From contig NZ_JARXVH010000001.1 of NCBI RefSeq assembly GCF_029892565.1, positions 992,001 through 1,056,000 of the forward strand: DNA of 64,000 bases, in the 5' to 3' direction. Of this stretch, positions 8,254 to 15,644 are shown piece after piece; the stretch's first letter is position 1, and every line of letters starts with the position of its first letter. A model generated the notes under the pieces. It saw only the letters and a list, made by a program, of their open reading frames with translations, was not told the origin of the DNA and did no database searches. The stretch comes from Streptomyces pseudovenezuelae (GTDB taxonomy: Bacteria > Actinomycetota > Actinomycetes > Streptomycetales > Streptomycetaceae). A program made the position numbers and the translations under genes.

Positions 8254-9588
8254 ATGAGCACCACGGAACTCACGGAACTCGCCGAGACGACCCTGCTGCG
8301 GTTCGCGACGGCCGGTTCGGTCGACGACGGCAAGTCCACGCTCGTCGGGCGCCTGTTGCACGACTCCAAGTCGATCCTCACCGATCAGCTGGAGGCCGTG
8401 GAGCGTGCCTCGGCGAGCCGCGGCGCCGAGGGCCCGGACCTCGCGCTGCTGACCGACGGCCTGCGCGCGGAGCGCGAGCAGGGCATCACCATCGACGTCG
8501 CCTACCGCTACTTCGCCACCCCCAAGCGGCGGTTCATCCTCGCCGACACCCCCGGCCACGTGCAGTACACCCGCAACATGGTCACCGGTGCCTCCACCGC
8601 CGAGCTGACGGTGATCCTGGTCGACGCGCGCAACGGCGTCGTCGAGCAGACCCGCCGGCACGCGGCGATCGCGGCCCTGCTGCGCGTCCCGCACGCGGTG
8701 CTCGCCGTCAACAAGATGGACCTGGTCGAGTACAAGGAGTCCGTCTTCGCGGCGATCGCCGAGGAATTCACGGCGTACGCGCACGAGTTGGGCGTCCCGG
8801 AGGTCACCGCGATCCCGATCTCGGCGCTCGCCGGTGACAACGTGGTGGAGCCGTCCGCGAACATGGACTGGTACGGCGGCCCGACCGTCCTGGAGCACCT
8901 GGAGACGGTCCCGGTCGCCCACGACCTGAGCCACTGCCACGCCCGGCTGCCCGTGCAGTACGTGATCCGGCCGCAGACCGCCGAGCACCCGGACTACCGG
9001 GGATACGCCGGTCAGATCGCCGCCGGCAGCTTCCACGTCGGCGAGCCCGTCACCGTACTGCCCTCGGGCCGCGCCTCCCGGATCTCCGGTATCGACCTGC
9101 TCGGCGAGCCGGTCGACGCCGCCTGGACCACGCAGTCGGTGACCCTCCTGCTGGAGGACGACATCGACATCTCGCGCGGCGACCTGATCGTGCCCAGCAA
9201 GGACGCCCCGGCGACCACGCAGGACGTCGAGGCGACCGTCTGCCATGTCGCCGACCAGCCGCTGACCGTCGGCCACCGGGTGCTGCTCAAGCACGGCACC
9301 CGCACGGTCAAGGCGATCGTCAAGGACATCCCGTCCCGTCTCACGCTCGACGACCTGTCCCTGCACCCGCACCCGGGACAGCTCGTCGCCAACGACATCG
9401 GCCGGGTGAAGATCCGCACCGCGGAGCCCCTGCCGGTGGACTCCTACGCCGACTCCCGGCGCACGGGGTCGTTCATCCTGATCGACCCGAACGACGGGAC
9501 GACGCTCACCGCCGGCATGGTCGGCGAGTCGTTCGCGGCGCCGGAGCCGGTCAAGGGCGAGGCCGACGACGACAGTTGGGACTTCTGA
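8254..9588 (+). CDS. cysN: Sulfate adenylyltransferase subunit 1 (GTPase)
   Basis: A 444-aa translation-factor-type GTPase whose GTP hydrolysis drives APS formation by CysD. The G1 loop GSVDDGKST is at residues 21-29, DTPGH at 98-102 and NKMD at 153-156, followed by two beta-barrel domains. There is no fused APS kinase domain; cysC is a separate gene here. The start lies 2 bp after the cysD stop. Confidence 0.95.
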   Translation: MSTTELTELAETTLLRFATAGSVDDGKSTLVGRLLHDSKSILTDQLEAVERASASRGAEGPDLALLTDGLRAEREQGITIDVAYRYFATPKRRFILADTPGHVQYTRNMVTGASTAELTVILVDARNGVVEQTRRHAAIAALLRVPHAVLAVNKMDLVEYKESVFAAIAEEFTAYAHELGVPEVTAIPISALAGDNVVEPSANMDWYGGPTVLEHLETVPVAHDLSHCHARLPVQYVIRPQTAEHPDYRGYAGQIAAGSFHVGEPVTVLPSGRASRISGIDLLGEPVDAAWTTQSVTLLLEDDIDISRGDLIVPSKDAPATTQDVEATVCHVADQPLTVGHRVLLKHGTRTVKAIVKDIPSRLTLDDLSLHPHPGQLVANDIGRVKIRTAEPLPVDSYADSRRTGSFILIDPNDGTTLTAGMVGESFAAPEPVKGEADDDSWDF

Positions 9589-9589
9589 C

Positions 9590-9694
9590 ATGAACTCCCC
9601 CGACGTCTACTCCACGTTCGCGAAGGAGGGCGGCCGCGTCGGCAGCGGCGCCCTCGGCAGCGGGCAGGGCGGAGTGGCGCGATGTGTGTGCTGA
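9590..9694 (+). CDS. Possible mini-ORF ending Cys-Val-Cys between cysN and the sulfur importer
   Basis: ATG at 9590 follows the cysN stop by one base and opens a 34-codon frame ending ARCVC before TGA at 9692-9694. It is Gly/Ser-rich with no domain. The two Cys codons as the last sense codons but one and last, 129 bp ahead of the binding-protein gene of a sulfur importer, resemble the layout of cysteine attenuators. It lacks the RRHVDL motif seen at 3959, so this could be chance. The rest of the 235-bp gap holds no other convincing gene. Confidence 0.35.
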   Translation: MNSPDVYSTFAKEGGRVGSGALGSGQGGVARCVC

Positions 9695-9823
9695 CGTACG
9701 CGCACCGCTTGCGCGCCCAGTCCCCCCACCCGACGTCCCGGACACGACGAAGACCCCTGCCGAACTTCCCGGCCACGACCTGAGAGACCGTGACCCGCCG
9801 GGCCAACGAGAGGAACGCCTCCC

Positions 9824-10942
9824 GTGCCTGCCAACCGCTCACCCCGTAGTGGGTCCTTTCGCACCGGCATAGCCGTGCTCGCCGCACTTCCCCTGCTGGC
9901 GCTCGCCGCCTGCGGTTACGGCTCCGACTCCGACAAGGCGGAAACCTCCAAGGTCGCCGCCGGCGCCAAGAAGATCGACGGCCTCGACTCCGTCAAGATC
10001 GGCTACTTCGGCAACCTGACCCACGCCACCGCACTCGTGGGCGTGCAGAAGGGCTTCTTCCAGAAGGAGCTCGGCGCCACCAAGGTCGCGCCCGCCATCT
10101 TCAACGCCGGTCCCTCCGAGATCGAGGCGCTGAACTCGGGCTCCATCGACATCGGCTGGATCGGCCCCTCCCCGGCGATCAACGGCTACACCAAGTCCGA
10201 CGGCAAGAGCCTGAAGATCATCGGCGGTTCGGCCTCCGGCGGCGTGAAGCTGGTCGTCAACCCGAAGAAGATCAAGTCCCTGAAGGACGTCAAGGGCAAG
10301 CGGATCGCGACGCCCCAGTTGGGCAACACGCAGGACGTGGCGTTCCTCAACTGGGCCGCCGAGCAGGGCTGGAAGGTCGACGCGCAGAGCGGCAAGGGTG
10401 ACGTCACCGTCGTCCGCACCGACAACAAGATCACCCCGGACGCCTTCAAGTCCGGCTCGATCGACGGCGCCTGGGTGCCGGAGCCGACCGCGTCCAAGCT
10501 GGTCGCCGAGGGCGGCAAGGCGATCCTCGACGAGTCGACGCTGTGGCCGGACAAGAAGTTCGTGATCACGAACATCATCGTGCGGGCCGCCTTCCTCAAG
10601 GAGCACCCGAAGGCCGTCGAGGCCGTGCTGAAGGCCTCCGTCGAGACCAACAAGTGGATCAACGCCAACCCGGACGCGGCGAAGGCCTCGGCGAACAAGC
10701 AGCTGGAGACGGACTCCGGCAAGGCGCTGTCCGCCGACGTCCTGGACCCGGCCTGGAAGTCGATCCAGATCACCGACGACCCGCTGGCCTCCACCCTCAA
10801 CTCCGAGGCGGAGCACGCGGTCAAGGCCGGTCTGCTGGAGAAGCCGAACCTCGACGGCATCTACGACCTCACGCTCCTCAACAAGGTTCTCAAGGCCGCG
10901 GGCGAGAGCACGGTAGACGCCGCCGGTCTCGGCACCAGCTGA
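9824..10942 (+). CDS. Substrate-binding lipoprotein of a sulfonate/sulfur ABC importer (SsuA/TauA-like)
   Basis: A 372-aa exported lipoprotein; GTG at 9824 follows GAGAGG. The signal peptide ends in a lipobox LALAAC. The mature part is an NMT1/SsuA-like binding protein, with GFFQKELG near the N-terminus and FNAGPSEIEALNSGSIDIGW typical of aliphatic sulfonate and taurine binding proteins. Its place after cysN and ahead of matching ATPase and permease genes supports sulfonate or a related sulfur compound as ligand, although sulfate cannot be excluded from sequence. Confidence 0.87.
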   Translation: MPANRSPRSGSFRTGIAVLAALPLLALAACGYGSDSDKAETSKVAAGAKKIDGLDSVKIGYFGNLTHATALVGVQKGFFQKELGATKVAPAIFNAGPSEIEALNSGSIDIGWIGPSPAINGYTKSDGKSLKIIGGSASGGVKLVVNPKKIKSLKDVKGKRIATPQLGNTQDVAFLNWAAEQGWKVDAQSGKGDVTVVRTDNKITPDAFKSGSIDGAWVPEPTASKLVAEGGKAILDESTLWPDKKFVITNIIVRAAFLKEHPKAVEAVLKASVETNKWINANPDAAKASANKQLETDSGKALSADVLDPAWKSIQITDDPLASTLNSEAEHAVKAGLLEKPNLDGIYDLTLLNKVLKAAGESTVDAAGLGTS

Positions 10943-10973
10943 CGTACCCGACGAGTCCCAGGAGGTGACGACC

Positions 10974-11759
10974 ATGGCCACGACCACGACACTCGCCAAG
11001 GCCGACGAGTCCGTCGAGTACGCCGCACGCCTCGATCATGTCTCGAAGTCCTTCGCGACGCCGGGTGGGCAGCAGCTCGTGCTGGACGACATCAGCATCG
11101 ATGTCGCTCCGGGCGAGTTCGTCACCCTCCTGGGCGCCTCGGGCTGCGGCAAGTCCACGCTGCTGAACCTGGTGGCGGGCCTCGACCGACCCACCGGCGG
11201 CTCCATCACGACGGAGGGGCGCCCGGCCCTGATGTTCCAGGAGCACGCCCTCTTCCCGTGGCTGACCGCGGGCAAGAACATCGAACTCGCCCTGAAACTC
11301 AGGGGAGTTCCCAAGCCCGAGCGGCGCGACAAGGCCGAGGAACTCCTCGAACTGGTCCGCCTGAAGGGCGCGTACGGCAAGCGGGTGCACGAACTGTCGG
11401 GCGGTATGCGCCAACGCGTGGCGCTGGCCCGCTCGTTGGCGCAGCAGAGCAATCTGCTGCTGATGGACGAGCCGTTCGCCGCGCTCGACGCCATCACCCG
11501 GGACGTGCTGCACGACGAGATCACCCGGATCTGGGCGGAGACCGGGATCTCCGTCCTGTTCGTCACCCACAACGTGCGTGAGGCGGTGCGGCTCGCGCAG
11601 CGGGTGATCCTGCTGTCCTCCCGGCCGGGCCGGATCGCGCGCGAGTGGACGGTCGACATCCCGCAGCCGCGCCGCATCGAGGACGCGCCCGTGGCCGAAC
11701 TGTCCGTCGAGATCACCGATGTCCTGCGTGGGGAGATCCGCCGTCATGGCCAGCACTGA
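10974..11759 (+). CDS. ABC transporter ATP-binding protein (SsuB/TauB-like)
   Basis: A 261-aa cytoplasmic ATPase energising the adjacent permease. It shows Walker A GASGCGKST, the Q-loop region ALMFQEHALFPW, signature LSGGMRQR and Walker B LLLMDEPFAALD. The ATG at 10974 was chosen because GGAGG at 10961-10965 sits 8 nt upstream; a GTG at 10965 would overlap that site. The 3' end overlaps the permease gene by 14 bp. Confidence 0.9.
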   Translation: MATTTTLAKADESVEYAARLDHVSKSFATPGGQQLVLDDISIDVAPGEFVTLLGASGCGKSTLLNLVAGLDRPTGGSITTEGRPALMFQEHALFPWLTAGKNIELALKLRGVPKPERRDKAEELLELVRLKGAYGKRVHELSGGMRQRVALARSLAQQSNLLLMDEPFAALDAITRDVLHDEITRIWAETGISVLFVTHNVREAVRLAQRVILLSSRPGRIAREWTVDIPQPRRIEDAPVAELSVEITDVLRGEIRRHGQH

Positions 11760-12636
11760 GACCACACCGGTCCGGGACGCCGGCAACGGCAACGGCAGCG
11801 TCGAGGCGGGCCTGGACGCGCTGGAGACGGCGGCCACCGGCCGGCCGACCTTCCGGCAGACCTTCGTCAGCAAGATCCTGCCGCCGATCATCGCGCTCGG
11901 CGTGGTCCTCGCCGTCTGGTTCCTGCTCTACCCGATCGTCGACGACCCGACCAAGCTGCCCTCCCCCGGCGCCGTGGGCAGCGCGTTCAAGGAAGCCTGG
12001 CTGAAGGGCGATCTGCTCGGCTACATCTGGACCAGCGTCTCGCGCGGTCTGCTGGGCTTCTTCTTCGCGCTGCTCATCGGCACCCCGCTGGGACTGCTGG
12101 TGGCGCGGGTGAAGTTCATCCGCGCGGCCATCGGCCCGATCCTGTCCGGGCTCCAGTCCCTGCCGTCGGTGGCGTGGGTGCCGCCGGCCGTGATCTGGCT
12201 GGGCCTGAACAACTCGATGATGTACGCGGTGATCCTGCTCGGCGCGGTCCCCTCCATCGCCAACGGCCTTGTCTCCGGCGTCGATCAGGTGCCGCCGCTG
12301 TTCCTGCGCGCGGGTCGCACGATGGGCGCCACGGGTCTCAAGGGCATCTGGCATGTCACCCTGCCAGCCGCGCTGCCGGGCTATGTGGCCGGTCTGAAGC
12401 AGGGCTGGGCGTTCTCGTGGCGCTCGCTGATGGCGGCCGAGATCATCGCCAGTTTCCCCGATCTCGGCGTGGGCCTGGGGCAGTTGCTGGAGAACGCGCG
12501 CACCGCCAGCGACATGGCCATGGTGTTCGAGGCGATCCTGCTCATCCTGTTCGTCGGCATCGCGATCGACCTGCTGATCTTCAGTCCGCTGGAGCGGTGG
12601 GTGCTGCGCAGCCGGGGTCTGTTGGTGAAGGGCTGA
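11746..12636 (+). CDS. ABC transporter permease (SsuC/TauC-like)
   Basis: A 296-aa inner-membrane protein with about six hydrophobic segments after a roughly 45-residue cytoplasmic N-terminus. The EAA-type loop is seen around RAGRTMGATGLKGIWHVTLP. It forms the channel of the sulfur-compound importer with the two preceding proteins. ATG at 11746 follows GGGGAG at 11730-11735 and lies inside the ATPase gene, so translation is coupled. Confidence 0.9.
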   Translation: MASTETTPVRDAGNGNGSVEAGLDALETAATGRPTFRQTFVSKILPPIIALGVVLAVWFLLYPIVDDPTKLPSPGAVGSAFKEAWLKGDLLGYIWTSVSRGLLGFFFALLIGTPLGLLVARVKFIRAAIGPILSGLQSLPSVAWVPPAVIWLGLNNSMMYAVILLGAVPSIANGLVSGVDQVPPLFLRAGRTMGATGLKGIWHVTLPAALPGYVAGLKQGWAFSWRSLMAAEIIASFPDLGVGLGQLLENARTASDMAMVFEAILLILFVGIAIDLLIFSPLERWVLRSRGLLVKG

Positions 12637-12643
12637 ACGACGT

Positions 12644-13381
12644 ATGCGCTCTCCGGTCCTTCTCGTCATCGCCCACGGCAGCCGTGATCCGCGGCATGCG
12701 GCGACCGTGCACGCCCTGGTACGGCGGGTTCGGGCGGCGCGGCCGGGGGTGCGGGTGGAGGTCGGGTTCCTGGACTTCAACGTCCCGTCCGTGAACGGGG
12801 CGTTGGAGTCGCTGGCGGCGGAGGGGGTTCGGGACGTCGTCGCGTTGCCGTTGTTGCTGACCCGGGCGTTCCATGCGAAGGCGGATATTCCTGCGGTGTT
12901 GCGGTCCGCGCCGGCGCGGTTGCGGATTCGGCAGGCGGAGGTTCTTGGGCCGTCGCCGTTGTTGCTGTCTGCGCTTGAACGGCGGTTGTTCGAGGCGGGG
13001 TTGACGGCTGCGGACAGGTCATCGACGGGGGTTGTGCTGGCGTCTGCGGGGTCCACTGACCCGGAGGCGATCGCGGTGATCTCCGGGATCGCGCGGGAGT
13101 GGCAGCGTGGGGGGTGGTTTGCGGTGCGGCCTGCTTTCGCCTCAGCGGCGCTGCCTCGGACCGAGGATGCGGTGCGGGAGTTGCGGGCGCTTGGGTGTGG
13201 GCGGGTTGCTGTTGCCCGGTATGTTCTCGCTCCCGGATTTCTGCCGGACCGGATTGCGCAGGGCGCGAGCGAGGCGGACATGCTTGCCGAGGTCCTTGGC
13301 CCGGCGCCAGAAGTGGCACAGGTGCTATTGGAGAGGTTCGACGAAGCACTCACGCCGGCGCTTGCTGCCGTAGGGGCCTAG
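12644..13381 (+). CDS. Sirohydrochlorin ferrochelatase (CbiX/SirB-like)
   Basis: A 245-aa enzyme that should insert iron into sirohydrochlorin to give siroheme, the cofactor of the sulfite reductase at the head of this locus. HGSRDP at residues 11-16 carries the metal-binding His, and a second half repeats the fold. It starts 7 bp after the permease stop, so it is the last gene of the run. Cobaltochelatase activity is the alternative, but operon context favours iron. Codon usage has more GTT/GGG-ended stretches than its neighbours, without other signs of transfer. Confidence 0.88.
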   Translation: MRSPVLLVIAHGSRDPRHAATVHALVRRVRAARPGVRVEVGFLDFNVPSVNGALESLAAEGVRDVVALPLLLTRAFHAKADIPAVLRSAPARLRIRQAEVLGPSPLLLSALERRLFEAGLTAADRSSTGVVLASAGSTDPEAIAVISGIAREWQRGGWFAVRPAFASAALPRTEDAVRELRALGCGRVAVARYVLAPGFLPDRIAQGASEADMLAEVLGPAPEVAQVLLERFDEALTPALAAVGA

Positions 13382-13408
13382 GAATTGCCGCGGTTTGTTG
13401 TTTGGCGG

Positions 13409-13448
13409 GTGCGGCTGCATTGTGGCTGGTCGCGCAGTTCCCCGCGCC
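13409..13448. repeat. Dispersed Streptomyces intergenic repeat (GTCGCGCAGTTCCCCGCGCCCC type)
   Basis: The stretch around GTCGCGCAGTTCCCCGCG at about 13428-13445 matches from memory a short repeat found in many Streptomyces intergenic regions. It lies between convergent genes and runs straight into the hairpin at 13449-13471. Only one copy is in the window, so its repeated nature rests on recollection. Confidence 0.5.
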
Positions 13449-13471
13449 CCTTTAGGGCGTTGCCCTAAAGG
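13449..13471. terminator. Perfect 10-bp hairpin, likely bidirectional terminator
   Basis: CCTTTAGGGC (13449-13458) and GCCCTAAAGG (13462-13471) pair perfectly around a 3-nt loop, between the chelatase gene and the convergent reductase gene. The stop codon and last codons of the minus-strand gene lie inside the stem. On the minus strand no T-run follows. Confidence 0.75.
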
Positions 13472-14474
13472 AGTTGGCCTGTTCTGCCAGCCTGAGCAGT
13501 TCCCGTAGCGGCATTGATCCGGGGGCCCGGTGCTCCCTTGCGAACTGGTTGGCCAGGCGTTGCAGCAGGTCGTTCAGGGGAGTTGGTACGTCGTGCAGGC
13601 GGCCCAGGAGGGTGATCTCGCCGTTCAGGTAGTCCGCCTCGATGGTGCCGGTGGCTCGGGTGAGGGACTGCCAGGAGGAGCCGCCGCCCCTTGGGGCTCC
13701 GGCGAGGGGGACCAAGTCGACCTTGTGGCCCCGTAGTTCTCGCTGTTCCTCGACGCTCGCGTACGCGATGCCGGCCGCGTCGAGCACCGCCGCGCCCTCG
13801 GCCCGTACTCGTCCGAACAGCTCCTCGGCCTCCTCGGTGTCGACCGGGCCGGTGACCGCCTCCAGGGCGTTGCCGAGGTTGCCGAGGAGCTTGGCGTACT
13901 GCCAGCGGGAGACGTCCGGGATGACCGGGGCCTCGAAGTGGGACTTCTCCAGGTCGGCGGCTACCAGGCGGGTGGTCTCGTCGGTGCCGTGGGGGTGGCG
14001 GCCGAGGTGGAGGATGCCGGTGAGAGGCGCGCCGCCCGCGGAGACGGAGCCGGGTTCGACGAAGGTGGCCGGCAGCCAGACGCAGACGCCGTATACGTGT
14101 CGGAAGACTCGGAGGGCGAGGCGCTGGCCCTCGACTCCGTTCTGGGCGCAGAAGAGGGGCAGGCGTTCTGCCGCCGTGCCGCCGCCCGCGACCGGTGCCG
14201 GGCCCCAGGACGCCAGGGCGGCGACTGTGTCCTGTGTCTTGACGGCGAGGATCAGGACGTCGTCGGTGCGCAGTTCGCCGAGGTCGTCCGGGCTCTCGAC
14301 GGCCGGCAGGCGGTAGGTGAACTCGCCGTCCGGGACGCGCAGTTGCAGCCCGCCGTCCTGCAAGGCCGCTAGGTGGGCGCCCCTCGCTACCAGAACGACC
14401 TCATGCCCGGCCCCCGCGAGGCGCCCGCCGATCGCGCCGCCGACGGCCCCTGCTCCGATGATGATGTAGCGCAT
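13452..14474 (-). CDS. 2-dehydropantoate 2-reductase-like oxidoreductase
   Basis: A 340-aa NADP-dependent protein of the ketopantoate reductase family (PanE/ApbA). The Rossmann motif GAGAVGGAIGGRLA is at residues 7-20. The C-terminal helical domain holds AKLLGNLGNALEA, matching the K-x-x-x-N catalytic region of the family. True PanE makes pantoate for coenzyme A; many streptomycetes have several homologues, so the substrate is uncertain. Its end lies inside the hairpin at 13449-13471. Confidence 0.75.
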   Translation of the reverse strand: MRYIIIGAGAVGGAIGGRLAGAGHEVVLVARGAHLAALQDGGLQLRVPDGEFTYRLPAVESPDDLGELRTDDVLILAVKTQDTVAALASWGPAPVAGGGTAAERLPLFCAQNGVEGQRLALRVFRHVYGVCVWLPATFVEPGSVSAGGAPLTGILHLGRHPHGTDETTRLVAADLEKSHFEAPVIPDVSRWQYAKLLGNLGNALEAVTGPVDTEEAEELFGRVRAEGAAVLDAAGIAYASVEEQRELRGHKVDLVPLAGAPRGGGSSWQSLTRATGTIEADYLNGEITLLGRLHDVPTPLNDLLQRLANQFAREHRAPGSMPLRELLRLAEQANSFRATP

Positions 14475-14495
14475 GGCACGAGCCTCGCACAGTGC

Positions 14496-15050
14496 TCAAA
14501 CGGGGGTGGCGGTGAGGTCCACCAGCTTGGACACGGTGTTCCAGTTGCGGGTCGTGGCGATCAGGCCCTTGTTGATGCGGGGCTTGGCGAGGTGTTCGGC
14601 GAGCTTGGAGCGGCCGAGGCCGTCGGGGGCGTAGAGGTAGAGGGCGCGGTCGCCCAGGCGGAACGCCTCCGGGAGGTAGGTGTCCCGGTCGATCTCCGCG
14701 AAACGGTCCGCGTCCACGGGGGTGGAGAAGTACGTGACGTGGAGCTGCTTCGGCTCCAGGTCCGCGGCCGGGAAGGGGCAGGCCGCCGCGATCGCTGCCA
14801 GGTAGGCGTGGTCGCGGACGATCACGTCCACCGGGAAGCCGAACTGCTTCTCGATCGCCTGCGTCAGCTCCGCGGCCAGCGACTCCTCGTCGCCGTGGGC
14901 GGTGGTGAAGATCGCCTGGCCGCTCTGGAGGTGAGTGCGGACGTCGCCATGGCCGAGGCCGTCCATGAGCTGACGCAGCTCGGCCATCGGGAGTTTCTTC
15001 TTGCCACCCACATTGATCCCGCGCAGCAGCGCCGCGTACGTCGTCGTCAT
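14496..15050 (-). CDS. DUF1697 family protein
   Basis: A 184-aa cytoplasmic protein with the family hallmarks: YAALLRGINVGG at the N-terminus, THLQSGQAIF, and TTRNWNTV near the C-terminus. Function of the family is unknown. It lies 21 bp upstream of the reductase gene on the same strand, so they may be co-transcribed. The start ATG (15050) is only 11 bp from a 175-bp palindrome, leaving little room for its own native promoter and only a weak ribosome binding site. Confidence 0.85.
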   Translation of the reverse strand: MTTTYAALLRGINVGGKKKLPMAELRQLMDGLGHGDVRTHLQSGQAIFTTAHGDEESLAAELTQAIEKQFGFPVDVIVRDHAYLAAIAAACPFPAADLEPKQLHVTYFSTPVDADRFAEIDRDTYLPEAFRLGDRALYLYAPDGLGRSKLAEHLAKPRINKGLIATTRNWNTVSKLVDLTATPV

Positions 15051-15061
15051 GGGCACACCAT

Positions 15062-15236
15062 AGGTCCTGTCGTCAGATTCCCGTCGTCGCCCGGAGGGCG
15101 GCCCCGCGGCGCCAGGTGCGTGCTCTCGGCATGCCGGGCGCGGCCCCTCGTACTGGTTGTACGTGGGGCTGTGCCCGGTGCGGCGAGAGTGCGTGCACGG
15201 CGTCGCGGGGCAGACGGGAATTTGACGACAGGGCCT
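15062..15236. repeat. 175-bp imperfect palindrome (MITE-like element)
   Basis: The outer 24 bases, 15062-15085 and 15213-15236, are inverted copies with 22 matches. Inside, GCCCCGC (15101-15107) mirrors GCGGGGC (15205-15211) and similarity continues to a central GTAC-tggtt-GTAC at 15150-15162. The left arm has about 14 extra bases. It lies between divergent genes, encodes nothing convincing, and has no clear target duplication. The layout resembles non-autonomous palindromic elements; a decayed mobile remnant is the best reading. Confidence 0.65.
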
Positions 15237-15273
15237 CGGCCGTCGTGCCCCGTGGGGGTGGGCACGACGGCCG
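15237..15273. other. Perfect 14-bp inverted repeat next to the long palindrome
   Basis: CGGCCGTCGTGCCC (15237-15250) and GGGCACGACGGCCG (15260-15273) match perfectly around a 9-nt loop. It looks like a strong terminator, but the genes on both sides transcribe away from it. It may belong to the adjacent palindromic element. Confidence 0.6.
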
Positions 15274-15350
15274 GGTCCGCGTGGGCGAGGTATGCGTGGG
15301 CGGGCTGCGCGAAACTCTCGCCCATGGGCGGGCCGGGGGCAACACCTGCA

Positions 15351-15374
15351 CACAGCTGTGACTTGTTCAACAAG
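15351..15374. promoter_or_regulatory. Adjacent palindromes upstream of the MMPL gene
   Basis: CACAGCTGTG at 15351-15360 is a perfect palindrome, and CTTGTT-c-AACAAG at 15362-15374 is a second. They sit in a less GC-rich patch about 275 bp before the MMPL start and look like operator sites. A poor TTGATG / TAGATG promoter-like pair lies near 15440-15470. The rest of the region up to 15644 shows nothing else. Confidence 0.35.
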
Positions 15375-15644
15375 CTTTCGTAATCACAAACGGGATCCCG
15401 CCCTACGGACCGGACACCTCGACGGGTCGGACACCTTGATGCCGAGCCGCCGTGTCCCGGATAGATGTAGGGGACCCTCGTCCTCCCAGACGGTGACGAC
15501 CGGGGGTTTACCGGGGGGTCGTGGGGATGACACGGGGCGGAACACCTCACCGGCGAGCACGATGAGATGCGTTTATCCGGCCCATACCTTCGAGAGGACA
15601 GGTGGCGGCAGGGGTCGTCACCGTGACGAGGGGGCAAGCCCGTC

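Noticed and set aside
8248..9591. A 447-codon minus-strand open frame opposite cysN
   Set aside because: It is the mirror frame of a clear GTPase gene, with arginine/valine/glycine-rich composition, no binding site and no motif; typical of high-GC DNA.
9682..9780. Alternative small frame starting Met-Cys-Val at 9682
   Set aside because: It overlaps the 9590 mini-ORF, lacks a binding site and ends in a Pro/Arg/Thr-rich tail; one Cys only.
15062..15273. Insertion sequence or CRISPR-like array
   Set aside because: There is no transposase frame and no regularly spaced repeat; only a single palindrome and a hairpin are present.
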